Source: Phoronis australis (taxonomy: Eukaryota > Phoronida > Phoronidae). From it: a stretch of DNA of 64,000 nt. The stretch lies in contig NMRA01000377.1 in the NCBI GenBank assembly GCA_002633005.1, forward strand, positions 122,989-186,988, in the 5' to 3' direction. The translations under genes and the position numbers were made by a program. This document shows, one piece after another, positions 34,301-49,300 of this stretch. The stretch's first letter is position 1; each line of letters opens with the position of its first letter. The notes below the pieces were generated by a model. That model was not told the origin of the DNA. It saw nothing but the letters and a program-made list of their open reading frames with translations, and made no database searches.

Positions 34301-37300
34301 CTACCAACTTCATCAGCTGAGTTCTTTCCGTCTGTTGAGACATCTTCATTTCCTTTCACCGAATGTTTGTTCGTGTCCTTCGTCTTCTTATTATTCTCAC
34401 CCTTTTTGCCAGCTTGTTCATTCTCACCACTTTCTTGAGAATTGTTCTCTTCATCCGTCTGCTCTTTGTCTTCTCCATTCTCTTCAGCCTCCTCCCCGAC
34501 ATGTTCCTTTTCAATGAGAAGTCTCCAACCAGAATCACCTCTTTCACCAAACAAAATCAAGGACAACGGCGCTTCACCAGCATCATCATCATCTAACAAC
34601 TCCTTCTTACTTACTGCACTGTTTTTAGCAGACGACACATCTAGAAGATTTTTGTCGCTTTCGTCCTTTTCTGTCTGCTTAGAGCCACCTGCACTTTTCT
34701 GACTGGATTCTTCCCCATCCTTCTCACTACCAGACTCATCTTCCATAGCAGAAGGATCAGTTCTATAGTGCACATTAATTTGGTATGTAAGTATGGGGAG
34801 AGCTGGCTTGTTAACTTGAATAAATGGCATCTCTCTAGACATATTACAACCAGCAATTTCTTTCTTCTGATCAACACTGGCATTATAATCATCTTTGGTA
34901 GCACCAATTTCAGTTTCTTTTGAACCTTTTGTCTCATTTTGTTCTCCATCATCTTCCGCCTGTGAACTTGCTGCATCCTCTTCTGGGTCATCCTCAGTTG
35001 TACCGAGCCAGTGCGAGAAGTCAAAGGTCATGACCTCAGCCGTGTCAACATCCTCCAAAACTGCTTCCTGAACAACCCACTCTGACGTCCTCCACCTTCC
35101 AAACTGGCAGACTCGAATCTTATAAATATCACCAATGTCACCACACTCCAGCTCAAATTCCTCCAACTTTCCAGCGGCAAACAGATCTTCAGACTTGTTG
35201 GTCAGCGCTGGTGGCTGATACATGCCAGTGGCGCCATACACGGACAGCAACAGCTTCTTTTTGCCACACTTTGAAGGCAATGTGTTGAAGTTTGGTACAA
35301 AGTCATCATCTTTACCCACAACGGTGCGACCAGGCAAGTTTGTGTCAAGAGTGTTCACACCTCTAGAGTGTGTCCTCATGTCTGCTACACTGTCACAGAT
35401 GTTTCCTTCGTCTTCCTCATTTTCCTCCAACTCATCATTATCTCCATCTTGGATATCATGGAAATGTGCCTTGTCAAAAATTTTTATGAAGCACTTGAAG
35501 TGGCCACGGGATTTGAGCTCTTCAACTTTAGCGTGTTCTTTTGTTGTAATTGCGGTAAGAGGCACCAGATCCCTCAGTAGGGCTCTGTCTTCACAACCGG
35601 TGTCAAACCACCTAGAATGCAAATAATTGTTGAAGTGCCATGCAGTGCCATCTATGAAAACCCCTTTGGTTCGTGTTTTGAGGAGGAACTATTTCTTATG
35701 TTTTTTACAAAGGTGACTTAGTGTTCCTTATTACATGCACTGATAAAAAAGACAACATGGAGTTCATTGCTATGGAAGATCTGCCAGCACTAAAAAGATT
35801 TACTCCAGTTTGAGGTTTGCAATTTTGGCTTGCTGTAGCGTTAAATGGGTCTAAAAATACTGCAGCTCTGCTAATTCAAATAACTATGAAAGGTGGGATT
35901 CCAAAAAAAAAATATTTTATTCAAATTGAATTGGTGTGACAAATGGTGTTGAAATAATCACAGTTGAATACTTTGGCCAATTTCATACTAATTGCCAAGG
36001 AAAGAGAAAAAAAAATTGTTACTGCATGTAAGCACCTAGAACCAATGTATCGCTACCATTGCATACTACTTGATAAACTTACCTTTAGCTTTTGAATATA
36101 ATCTCAAAACCATTAATTGCTACTGTAATTATTACTACTGCCATCTATATTAGCAATATTATCATTATTGTTGTTATCATTATCATTACGATGATTATTA
36201 CTTGTCACTTACAACACAGTAATTCAGGATTTCATCTATGATATTCCTGTCATTCTCAAATGCATTCGCAAATGGGACGTTGTCATCTAGTAAACAACTG
36301 GCAACATCACATATAACAGGATAATTGCATAATGTGCATTTGGATGGTGCGATATAACCTCATCCGATGGCATGTGTCTTAAGAATCTGCTGTACAAAAT
36401 GTTTGCTTATCTTATTTGATGCATTTCAACGGCTTTCAATCTTTTAGCTTTCTATGACAGTTGTTTATTCATGTTTGCACCAAAAAGTATGTTTTAGAGG
36501 ACACATCCTTTCAATTCTGGTGTGCTCAAGTGACAAGCGTTGTTTTCAGTAGTTGTATTGTTTACATGTCAGCACGTTATCTCATCACTGGATGTTTAGA
36601 GCCAACAGCTATCCCACAATGCATCTGAAAAACAACAGCAGGACAGTAAACGAAATCCCTCAAATCCTTAGCGTGGAAATAGGAATGGACGTCCATCCAA
36701 AGACTCAATGTTGAACAGTTTCTGTTTCTTCATTTACCTGAAGCAGGGGAAATAATGTTCCATGTCTGCTAAAGGTGAAGTCTTCACCCGAACGTCCTCA
36801 CAGTACCACCCAAGTCCACGACCGACAGTAGAATGACCAATCACTAGTTGTTTAATGAAGCCAATGTCCAGCGCACGGACGATGAAGGAATCAAACTGAA
36901 AGATTACAATTACATAAAGACGATGAACAACATTGAATGTTTCAAAACTCCAGTTAGTTGGAGGAGCAAACACAGTATCCTGTAAATAGCTTATCACATG
37001 AAAGGAAGGTATTCTAGCATCATTAACAATGAATCTAATTGGATGAAAACACAATAAGCGCAATTGTACAAAATAACTTGACACCATTGATCTTTAATGT
37101 CACAGTCTATCTAAAAGTACTAACTTCTTATAACTGGCTGACCTGCTACATATTTTGGAGAGCAAGCTTCCAACACGCTATCTCTGAGTCTGATGGATTA
37201 GGGTATACCTGCATCAAAATTCTAAAACAACTGCCACGCAGCAAGAAAACACGTTACCTGTCCACTTCCAAACTTCTCGTCGTTGAGAAGTGATTTGTTC

Positions 37301-40300
37301 AACAGCTTGCTACCAGTGTCTCCAAATTCACCAATCAGATTACAGCGAATGTTGGACTGTGTGGTAGATCTCATAGCGTCACCAGTTCTTACAGTGACAA
37401 CATACTCCATGGCTAAAATTGAAATTGCAATCTCGAATGTAAACAAAAGTCGGGACAATTTGTGAGCAGCTCCTCATGTACACAAAACTTGGGGAACACA
37501 CAACAATGTCCAAGACTAATAATTTTCAACGATATTCGCTCAGACATGCTCATAGTATTGTGTCACAGATGCAGAGAGCTGCATCAAAGATACAGAGAGC
37601 TCGAGCGAATATCATTAAACATTTATTACCGTGATCACTGTTGTTAAGAAGTAGTACATATGTGTTACAAAATTGATAAACTTTAATATGAATTTTTAAT
37701 GCAATGAATATTCAAAGCTGCTACAAACCCATCTTATGCCCAAGAAACTAACGTTTGGTTTCGCCACTACAAAACTTTTCTCAACTTGCTTCTGACTCAG
37801 ATGAGGACCCTGAGGTGAGAAACAACTAAAAACATGCTACTTGGATATTTTGATATGAGATATCTGCCACTATTACATCTCCAAAAAAAAATAAATTGCA
37901 GGTCTTGGCTTTTTTACGATTCAGGTAATCAATGAGGGGCAATTTAGCACTAGAAATTTTTTAAAAAATATCTAATCATGGATTATTCGGTGTGCTCGGA
38001 CAACGATTGAACCCACGGTATGCTTTTTATTAAAACACCATGCGTGGATTGTTGGTGATTAAGGTAGCCTAGGTTTGTTCTAACACGTCATTTCTCTAGA
38101 CTTTGCTTTGAGTGGTGAACAAAATTCCCTCCAACTTTTTATGACGATCACGTGAAGTTCATAATTTACAGAAGCATGGTCAGCAGCCCACAAGTAGGAA
38201 GCTCTGGCAAGCAGAAAGAGTCTGGAGATTTCGCTTCATACGTTTCATATGCTGTTAATCTCCTAAAAACAGAATCAACAGAAACATTTAATCTCAGCAC
38301 TGGACGGGGAAAATCAAAACTCACGTTCTGGAGGAGCAAGATCTGGCCTGATGGCAGGAAGTTCAACACTGGCTTCTGGGTTGTCTGGCAATACGTCTAC
38401 CCAATCATTATGGACGAAGTGAAACTCAGCACCAGTCTCTTTATGTTTCATTCTAATCTTAACTAGATTCCAGCCTTTGTCTTCATTTTGGACATCATCA
38501 GAATCATCATCTTCCTTCTTTGCATTGTTGTCAGTCTTTTCAGATGCATTATCTTCCTTTTCATCAGATCTCTGGTCCTGATTGGCTGACTCACTGTCCA
38601 ACGATATCCTTATCTTCATGAGTTCTCCAATATCACCTACATCAATATCAAATGAACTAGTCTTGCCTGGCAAGAAAGGCTCACTATCGCCATCTTCATC
38701 CACCAAAGGAATACTCTCACTGCTTCCAAGAGTTCCTTGAGCTTCTAACGACACTCCGGACTTCGTGCCTGACTGACCAGTGGTTACCCACACTGACCAC
38801 TCTCCAGAAGGCTTCTTACACATGGCGTCTTCAGGGTTTATTGTGGACAGTTGACACACAGGGGTGCTTAACGTTAACGTCTTTGAAGCAGACGGTTTGA
38901 TCCACTCTGCGTAGGTGAACACTGTCTCACGCAAAGCATAATAGGCCTCCTTCACTACTATCTTTTCCAAGTACCATATACCACCTGCAAAGATAAGAAG
39001 CCCCATTTACCATTTACCTGTAAGTCAGTTTTAAAGGAAATTCAGTCGCACAGGGTAGTTAACTAAAAAATTACTACCAGGTATTCGACATGCCGTAGTT
39101 AAAAAGTTCCATACACATGAGCTCATAAAAATACTGTACAGTATCTTTGTTAAAAGGGTGACTACAACTCCTTGGATTTCTAAACACGAGGTTATTGAAC
39201 AGAAAAACTAGCACTGACCTTCGACCTCTGACTCATTGCACAGCGCAAGCTCTTGTATTTGACCAATGCTGACTGCTTTCACAGTGAACACGTCCACTTG
39301 GTACTCTTCATAATCCATGGACTTGCTGTTCACAGCATGCTTCCCAGTGTCGCCATGGTCACCAGTCAGTTTGACTGACAGTTGTGAGGGTAGGGCCGGC
39401 TGATTTTCCGTGTGTTTAGTGTAGATGGCTACTGAGTAATCAAAGACTGAAACAAAGAAAATAAGACAAAATCACACAGACTGAAGATGTTGCAGAATAG
39501 TTGCATGCTGTTCAATGACATTCAACAGAACTTGTGCAACAAAAATATCAAGACAGGAATTTTTTGTGTTGTATTTCTTGTTTTTATGGAAGCCTGACAT
39601 GATGATGAGACCTGCTATCTCCCTGAGCTTCACTAAAACTTGATACACACATGGGAATACATTTTGCACATTGCAAACTCCACTTCAGCATGATCGTAAT
39701 GGTAACATGAAAATTCTAGCAACCTGTGTGTAGCCAGTTGACAAAAAGATTTGAGAAATATCCAAAGAAAAAGGCTATAAGCTTAAAAAAATTACCATCT
39801 GTCATTCCGTGGACAGAATTTCAAGTCCAATTTTGAAGGAAAACATTAGATACACAAAGGATGTGTCTTCCCCACCTTTTTAATGTCTCCTACTGTTACA
39901 GTGTATTAGATTCCAAACAATTCTTGAAAACAATGCTGCGTACTTCATGAGATAAAGTACCCACCTGGTAGGATAGCGCTGTCGGCAAGATTAACGGGAA
40001 ATTCACGTGAAATCAGGCCGTCATCCTCCTCCATGGCAAACCACCGGTCAATGTAAACCTTCACTTCCTCACCAGTGTCCTCGTCAGTCATGACCAACTG
40101 AAATATTGACCACATGAAAATAATATGTAACAGAGATTATCTGCCGTTATAAATTTCCAACTTTCGTCAAATACATTCATGTCAATGGTAATTTTCTCTG
40201 ATAATAAACATGTCTTTAAATACGCAGCAGCTTCACTCAAATCAGCCCAGTGAAATCTTCAGTACACAGCCTGTCAGACAACAAACTTGAAACGTGCCAC

Positions 40301-43300
40301 AATGCTATTTTGCGGTAGCCATGTAAGAAAGAGAGCCATCGCAAATATTTTCACGTCTGGTCTGTACGCCACCTGTTGGCCACATCATATGACCTAATGA
40401 ACATAAGTCTGAAAAGATTTCTGCCCCAAGACAGAGTCGAATCTGGGACCTTCTGCTAACCGTAGAGGCACTCTAGTCCCCATAGCCATCGGATTGCTGG
40501 TCAAACAAAGAAATTCAATGAAACTTAGCAGTGGGCATCCCGCCCTTGAACTTTTGAGTGTATAATAAAAATGTATTTAATCTTGAACCGGCGTGGAAAT
40601 ATAGATTGCAAGCATTTTTAAGTGTGGGCTGCACGCCACCGGCTGTTGGCCACATCACATGACTTCATCAACATCAGTCTGAAAAGATTTCAACCCTAAC
40701 CAGGACTCGAATCTGGTACCTTTTGGTATTAACCTTGCAGAGAACCATCAGAACACTGTTCACAGAGTGTCCACTCATGTTGACTTCTTAACATTTGTTT
40801 TTTGATGGAATGTTCAAGGCAATTTTAACACAAACTCACAAACTTTCCATGGAAACCAGAAGATGAATATGTTGTATCAAGCAAATGTGACAATAAAAAA
40901 GAAGCTGTTTTTCAATGAGTTTTAAAGCTACAAGACATAGTATGAAATGATCTAACAACCTCATTCTTCAGACTTTATCTGAGTTGCACTGAATATGAAA
41001 CCAAAACAGCACTTTTGTCAATAAAAATATTACACTGATGAAGCAGATAAGTCACAATCCACAAAATTAATACAAAAAACAACTTGACTGAGGTGAATGA
41101 GATCATTAAATTTGTGTTTTGTTAGTTCACTGGCATCAGTGACTGTACGCTACAGACCTTGTCAACATGCCAATCAGGGAAGCTGTTATGGTTATCGTGT
41201 TCTAATCTGATCTTGTAGATGGCGCCGATGTCACCCACTTTCACCTGCATGAACATATCAAAATCAACACACTAGCAAAACTAAATATCACATTATGCAA
41301 TTTGAATTCCAAAAAATATTTTAAAATTAAGTTTTACGTATTGTTAGAAGCAGAAAGAGTGAACAAAGAAATATTCTTTAGAACAATAAGCTGATATTCT
41401 AAGATTAAGAACTTGACTGTCGACTTATAGCAGTGAAGACCCAAACACAATCAAGGCTTGAAAGCTTGAAAATTGCAAATCAGACTTGATGCATGTAAAT
41501 ACTATACAGAATGAGTTACATACAGAAATCCAGTGAACAATGGTGCTGACAATAGTTATTGATATGAAGGAAGGATCATTTGCTTTGGTGATAATATAAA
41601 TCTTTACTTTGCATACCACATAATATTTAGTTTCATAAAAAATAACAGGCCTAACATAATACAGAAGTATAAAACAAACCCATTTGAAGATTCATTATCT
41701 CAGCTGTATTAAAAACTAAGTATTCAACAAACAGGTTTCTATCCGGCATAAACAAATCTTTACCAAACTACTACTACTAGTAACTAAACATCTCGCTCTA
41801 AAAAGTACAATATAAAAGTTACCACAAATGAAGACTCTTTGCCCTTGGCAAACTCGTCAGTGTTCAAGGAGTCGGAGCCAAGAGGCAGCTTGTCGGAGAC
41901 TCCCTTGTCTCCATACACTGTGAGATAAACTTGTGCGTGAGTACCAGCGTTGTGCACATCACTGGTGAAGACAGTTACTTTCCATACACCCTGTGTCTTC
42001 ACATCAGTCACTTTAGCTGGGACTTGTGCGTCAGCAGCTATCACATCTGTTAAAAACAACATTGAATTCAACTGTGTTGTTGAATTACCTTCTCAATGGA
42101 TTAATTTTGTTTTTTTAAGTGAATGTTTTAAAGATCTACGTATGAGAGTGCGATGTACTTGATGGGGGGAGGGTGACTGCAATTATACTTAATTGGGGGG
42201 GACTCGGTTTCTCACACCTATTTGAAAATATTGTACAGTCGTTAGCATAAAAGGCATGAAGTGAATTCTATCGGTCAACATGATGTTTAAATAGGTCAAC
42301 ATGATGTTTAAATAGGTCAACATGATGTTTAAATAGGTCAACATGATGTTTAAATAGGTCAACATGATGTTTAAATAATGACCAACGCTATATCCACTTA
42401 TCATTACTTAGCATTATTTAATCCTCCTTTAGTCAGTTAAAACTGTTATAATTATAAGAGAGTAAGTACATTCAGGTTTTTTCAATGTCCTAAGACACCA
42501 AACATTCCCATTTATAAATCTATCGGACTTCTAATAATCCCAACATACACTAATTGTGTGCATCTTATTTGCCTGTTTATGTAACTAATCTTTTGTTTAT
42601 TAATTCATTTTTTGTTCATTAATAAGTACTTACATATTCATATAATTAGCTTTGGTATTAACATTAAACATGTTATTTATAACATGGACTACAACAGCAA
42701 TACAAATTCCAAGTCTTTTTCATGTCATCTGTACATCAATTGCCATTTTAGCTTTCATTTACACCTTTAGTCACTGTGTTATTTGCAGTCCCTGCTTAAA
42801 TTTGTCTGCCTGTCTCTACCACTGTATTGAAGTCGATATTAAACAAAATAAATCAAAAAATCACAAAAATACATTATTTATCAAGAAGAGAATTACCCAG
42901 AAGCCTCAGCTCTCTGCAGGTTTTCCCATCATCCACATGATCGTCCAACCAACGTCCACACGGAAACACATACTGTTTGCTCAAATAGGTCAAAAGGTCA
43001 GCCTCTTCTTCAGCTGGCATCTCCTTGACAACTAATTTGTCAATAAACAAGCCAGAGCCAAGCCCGGTGCCATCGTGAGAGATTTCGATTTTTGTGAGGT
43101 CTTGGAGGAAAACTGCTTCCAGTTGGAAAAAGTCCATCTGAAAATGTGACAACATAGGAAAAGGTTGATTCCAGAAAAACAAGGCTAGCTCAAGTACATC
43201 ATTATAAAAATCAAAGAAAAAAGATACAAATCAAGTAAAACACAGTAGTTGATGCAAACAGCAAAGTAAATATTACTACCAGTTGAGGAACATGTCAGAG

Positions 43301-46300
43301 TAGCTAGCACTTTCTGGCATAACTACTTTCACAACAAAAATCTAGTTTGAACAAACACTTTGTGATTATTTCAATTCAAAAAGTACTCATAAACTTTACT
43401 TTTGTTTGGAAAGAATGGAGTGTTAACTAGAGCAAAATGTTAGTGACATTAACTTCAAATTAAATAACACAATGTATTGTTCTCAAATTGTACTGTTATC
43501 CATCAAACACTGCTATGTACTAACCCCTCTGTGTGTGAGTGTGACCTCTCACAAAGTTGCTTACAACTACCAGAAACATAATTCACTTTCATGATTTATC
43601 CTTCCAAAAACTTGCCTGGTTTTTGCAGAATTTGTCTTTGTCATTGTTGACAGAATGGTAGAGACATCGTTTGCCAGAATCACCCTTACTGCCATGGAGG
43701 GTGACGTAAATGTTAGAATCTGTGTAGGAGGCCCAATGGTTCCCAGTGTAAACACTTATACCATATTTCATGACTGAAAACAAATAAGTTTGTAGCATTA
43801 CAGTCACTCACTTTCTGTAACAATTTCAGACCAAAGTGTTTTATGGCAGCCAAGCATTGGTGAGGCAAAACCAGTGTTAGAAAATCCTACAAATAAAAGG
43901 ACTCAACCCCCAATTTTTCTGTTGCACCACTTTGCTTAGATTTCTCGCAATATGTAAACCACATCGACTCATTATAAGACGCAACATTAAATTGAGAAAA
44001 TTAAGTTGGTTTTCGCACTGCAAGAGTTTGATGTATTCAGGGATCCGTTTTGTAGAAAGTCGTATGCCCAGTCACAGCTAAGATGTTCATAAGCTTGTTC
44101 ATACGAATGCAATGCTGCATATATGTTGCAAATGGGTGCCTTCACAAGCTACGGTAGCCACGTTACCCAAGACTGGATTTCCAATCTTAGAAATGGGATT
44201 TAATTTGCTGTGCTCCAAATCAGTACAGGAATCCTAACTCAATTTATTGAGAGATGCCGTCAGAAACACACATAATTTCAAATGACTGTTAGTAATTTTC
44301 AACATAATTATTTTACATTTTCCTGCACCATTGTTAAATCAACTTAAAGACGGGTGTACAAAATGATGTGTTTACAATGGAATTTGCAGATTTAAAGACT
44401 ATTAAGGACCATATTTTGTACAAAATACATAAAATGCAGCAAAGCTGAACATGCCACTCTGAAGCGTTGTACCTGGCAAAACTGGCTGGCCTTCTTTCAT
44501 AACCGGCATTTCTCTGACAAGATCAAAGTCATCAAGTTCCCGGGAGAGCCACCGATCAAAGGTGAACGTGTACTCCTCCTCCGTCTGTTTGTCCTGCACT
44601 CGAACCTAAGTAATGATAGTATTTCTGTAGAGATGAGTAAAGCAGAGTAGACAACAACTACCAGAAAAACAGAGCTGACTGAAAACGTCATAGCACGACA
44701 TTGCTACTTTTAAGGCAGCATTAAACCCATACTTTTTGGCCAAAAAGTTTTGATTTAGATCACATACCTTCATAAAATTGACCTCAACTTGTTTTAATGA
44801 GAATAAAAAGCGGTTTAGGGACTTTGAAAGATCTGAAATTCTATTATTTTTTCAGATGAAGGTCATACAATTTCAGACAAATTTTATAACATTGTAAGTA
44901 GCCTAATTAAAACTTGAAAGAAAGCACGAGTTTAATGAAGTAAAAGAAATTGAACTTTAATAAGACGCGTGACTGTACTCCTTACATGTAACTGTTTTAT
45001 TCATGGAACAATATTCACAGAACATGAAAATTACTAAAATAACCATAACCAGTCACATTCTGGCGCTCTGAGTAAACCTCAAGAAAAAAAGTCCACGCAA
45101 ATGAAAAAACATTCCACGGAAAGTCTAGTATCTAAAAACAAGATCAAAAGCTTTCAAGTTTCCAGTCATTGGTTAAAAGTGAACATATTACATTAATCAC
45201 CTTTTGTCTGTCCTGTTCTCGAAAAAGCTAAATTTACTTACTAAGAGGTAAGTCTTGTTTACACACTCCTATGTTTTGTATTGACTTTAAAATTGACTAT
45301 CGTATTTGACTAACCACAGTGTGTAGACGAGTGGTCCAGCTTGAATTTTCAAGCTAAAAATTTGAATATGACTTGTCAGTTGAAACAGAGCATGTCCGAT
45401 TTTGCTCATGGATTTTTCCTCAACTCTGGAGAAGTCGTATACCACCTCTAGACCACATCCAATTGCCATAATGGAAATTCAGTAGAAATTCGTAGCTGAA
45501 AAATGGGGATGCATAGACAGACCTTTACACTGTGTACTAGACATTGGCAGCAGACTGTTGTTTGAACAACCGGCTACAGGCCTGCAACAAGAACAATTTG
45601 AGCCTCCTGAAACAATTTCTTTCCAATACCGACAGACCACACAGCTGAAGAATTAGAATAACCAGTATGATCAGCCAGTATACCTCTTCAAGATGCCATC
45701 CATCCCAAGAATCTTTATCTTCCCGCCCAATACGAATCTTGTAGATTTCACCAATGTCTTTCATGTTAACCTGAAAAAATTTGCATGGGGATTTTGTTAA
45801 AACCAGTTGCTAACAAATTTTCAACCAAAAACAAAATTAAAAAATATAATTTAGCAAAGCTGAGTACCTGGTGCTCAAGAAGCTTAATATTTAGATTTTG
45901 CTATCATAATATTTTGCTCCTTGACTTCACTTAGTTCTTTTGCACATTAGGAACTTGCACCTAACTTAAGTTTGCAAATATCATTGACATTATCCTCTAA
46001 TTTAAGTCCTGTACACAACACATCTTAGAAAACCATTGCTTAGGTTCACATTTATTTGTTTTTTAATGCGGCACACTGTAAACTGTTTTCACTGATTGCT
46101 TCAATAAGAAGATGCACCAACATTATCTATTTATTTGACTTCGAAGTATTGACTAGGTCCTAATTATCGTCGCTTGGGGACATTAACAAATAATCTTTAC
46201 TAGAATTTCAATTGACATGAACTACCATATCAATATGACTTACATCAAATTCATCATTGTTGCCAGCCTCAAATTGTTTCCTACCCTCTTCAACAGGTGG

Positions 46301-49300
46301 CTCCTCTGGTAGGATGATGTCATCAGTCTTTCCATCAGCGCCATAAACAGTCAGTATCACCCTGGAGCCGTTGGTAGCCAGCGAGTCATCTGCAGTTCTG
46401 ATCCACAGGTGATATTCTCCCGTCGACTCAGGTGGGGGCGCCGGTGGTTCTTCAACCATGAGTTCTCGCTCAATCTTCCCATCGTCCTCTCCTTCATCGA
46501 ACCATCTTCAAAAAAGAATTAATTCCACTGACAACCAATCAGATGGTAAAATAAAAAAACACAAAGTGCAGAAAATAATGTGATCAAGGAAACAATGGTT
46601 TAGTGTGTTGTTATTTGACCAAGCGATTTATTAGCACGTTCCTTCGTTGGTATCAAATTTCATGTTAAGAATAATAAGCGGAATATGTTCAGGTAATAAA
46701 ATGGAACTGATATTAGGGACTGCAGTTTGAAATGAAAGCACTGTCAAACAACTCAGTCACCAAGAATTTAGAGTAATAGTAATTCATATAAAGTGTACCA
46801 CCAGAATTAAAGACTTTACGTCCCATCTTCTGTCACAAAAACTAACTTTTGATTTAAACTGTCTAGTGCTTACCATGAAATTGATCTTACATTGTTCCTA
46901 AATGTTTTCTGGGCTCTTGGAAAGAACTGACAGTTTGCTATTGATCGAGACCAGACTTGTCAAAGCGGGTGCATGGACTAAAAAGTCAACTAACAAACTG
47001 TCGAATGTTTCCAAGCTCTGATTGAACCACTATTCAATCTGAAGTTTTAAAAAAGGATCCCAACGGAAAGTGGCCCAAATCAAAAGTTTGTTTTCTTGGC
47101 AGAGCTAAGGTTTATAGCCGCTTCAAATACAACAAGATAAACGACAGTTTATAAACAAAAGTAGGTAATTCACCACTTATTGCATACAGAAATCATTGCC
47201 AAAATGGTCATTTTCCATTTTTTCAAAAGATGATTGTTGTTTTGTAAAATAATGTCTTTTATTATCTGGTAGTTCCAGCAAATGTTGTATTATGACATCT
47301 ACATACAACAACCTATGCTTGTAATAAACCAAAATGTTCTAATAATCTTTACGTTTGTGGAGAAACTTAAAAAACAAGACAAATCACTTATCAGCCACAT
47401 TGAGAGCTAAATAAGTTACGAATTACCGACCGTAGTACAATATGAAGCAGAAACCCTGGGCCTATTTCATCAAAAGTGCTATGTCATGTCTTCATTAAGA
47501 CGGTCATAACTTTGTTTTTTTAATTTGTACACAATTCAAAAAAAACAAAAACAACCGTGGCTCATGAAGATAGTACTTAATACTGAACACGAGAAATGAC
47601 CAAGTTTACATCAGTTGCAACGTTTTTACTCTTCTTAAAATGCATAGTCACATTTGCAATAACATCATAACGATCAAATATACGACCTTTGATAAAACAA
47701 GTCCCCGCCATCTGTTTCTCACGAAGTTTAATCATAGCTTCTGTCTTTTGACTTACCACTAAAAATCAGTCAGCAGACAACATTAGCCTTTTTCACGAAA
47801 ATGGGCCTAAGCTGAAGGTCAGAAAATCTGTCTACAACTCTAAGTCAAGACAGAAATCTGTAGTCTTGCTAGACTAGACAGATGACAAAAGGTTTCCAGA
47901 AATGCAAAGACAAAAAAACTCAATTTCTAGCTCTTCATGGTCACATTTCTGACTTTTGGTTAGAGACAAAAGCCAATAAATAGTCTCTTCAAGAAAAAGC
48001 TCCCTCGGGACTGTTTGCCAATTGTGATTAGGCATTGCAGTAAACAAGGAACTCCAGCAAACACACAACTTTACTGTACTAATGTACCTCTTGCATGGGA
48101 AGTAGAACTCTTTAGTACTCTCTTCTTCCTTCACTTGAACAATGACCTTCTCCAAGTACCATCCAGCACCGTGACCTTGACCATTGTGACCCACGATGAC
48201 CTTAATGATCTCACCAAGGTCAACAGCTTCCAACTCAAACATATCTACCTGTATAGAAAAAATCAGAAGGACCAGAAATGAGACACATGGCAGAAAAATA
48301 CATTCAAAAACACTGAGTTTGAGCAACTTTCTGTTTCACCCAAGAAGCAAACTTTTTACTGAGATCACTTATCGAGATATAAAATTGGTCTCAACCTGTC
48401 TCTCACTCAGCTGAGAAATAACTTCTGGGTTGCAAAGAACTTCAGATGGTTCGTTATTCCTAGAGACCATGCTCTGTGTATAAAATGACAGTCTGTGACT
48501 ATATATAACCTGGTCTAAAGCTATGACAAGCTGTCGGCCTCTTTTAAAGCTCTGAAATCACCTCCAAGTCAGCATCAAGCAATAATGAATTTTAAGTTCT
48601 CTTGAGTGCCGAAATAACTTCCTCTTGCTAACAATTTGAGACAAATTTCATAATCATGGTAAATGGTTTCAATCACAAGTTGTCTGTTTCAATGGACGAC
48701 AGGTGTATATCTGTCTTAAGATAAGGAGAGGGAGAGACATCTGTTGCTGTGTGCAATACGTGGCACTAGAATAAGACTAAAGTGACTTTATTTTAACACA
48801 CATTTTCATAGACTTATCGAGGCAATTCAGTATAGTTCGGTAGCACAAACTTCGTTGAAAACACAACTATTTTTGTTTGAAAGCTTGATACGCTATAACC
48901 ACGCGTATTTCACTGTTTATTTTGCTTCGTACACGTTCATTCCACTTCTTGCCTGATGATGAGACATGCGGTCTCCAAATATAGCTAGTGTTTTAATTTG
49001 TTTGTTTGCTAATGTCTCTCGGTGTTTTGCTACATAGCTGAACATCTTAAGAAAGGAGAATTGTTTTGACACTACAAGCAATTCAGTAGGAAATCTTTTG
49101 TCTAAACTTTGAATGATAATTCTATACATCAATGTATCGGGGTCGTGCTTTCAGTAAAAAAGATCAACGAAAAAATAACCATATTTGGTAATGAATAGGT
49201 TTACACAACCAAAGGAAATCTCTCAGTAAATACCGCGAGAAGCGAATTAATACACACTTTTGAAATGCATGATTAAAAGCAAGACTGTCAGCAATCATGG

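Noticed and set aside
34335-35626. Plus-strand open frames rich in Ser opposite the large acidic PLAT exon (also 32195-33367)
   Set aside because: Reverse complements of Asp/Glu-rich coding; no independent splice or promoter signals.
42272-42376. CRISPR-like array
   Set aside because: Direct repeats are head to tail without unique spacers, in an animal intron.
42189-42404. Open frame of repeated MLTYLNI
   Set aside because: By-product of the 21-bp tandem repeat.
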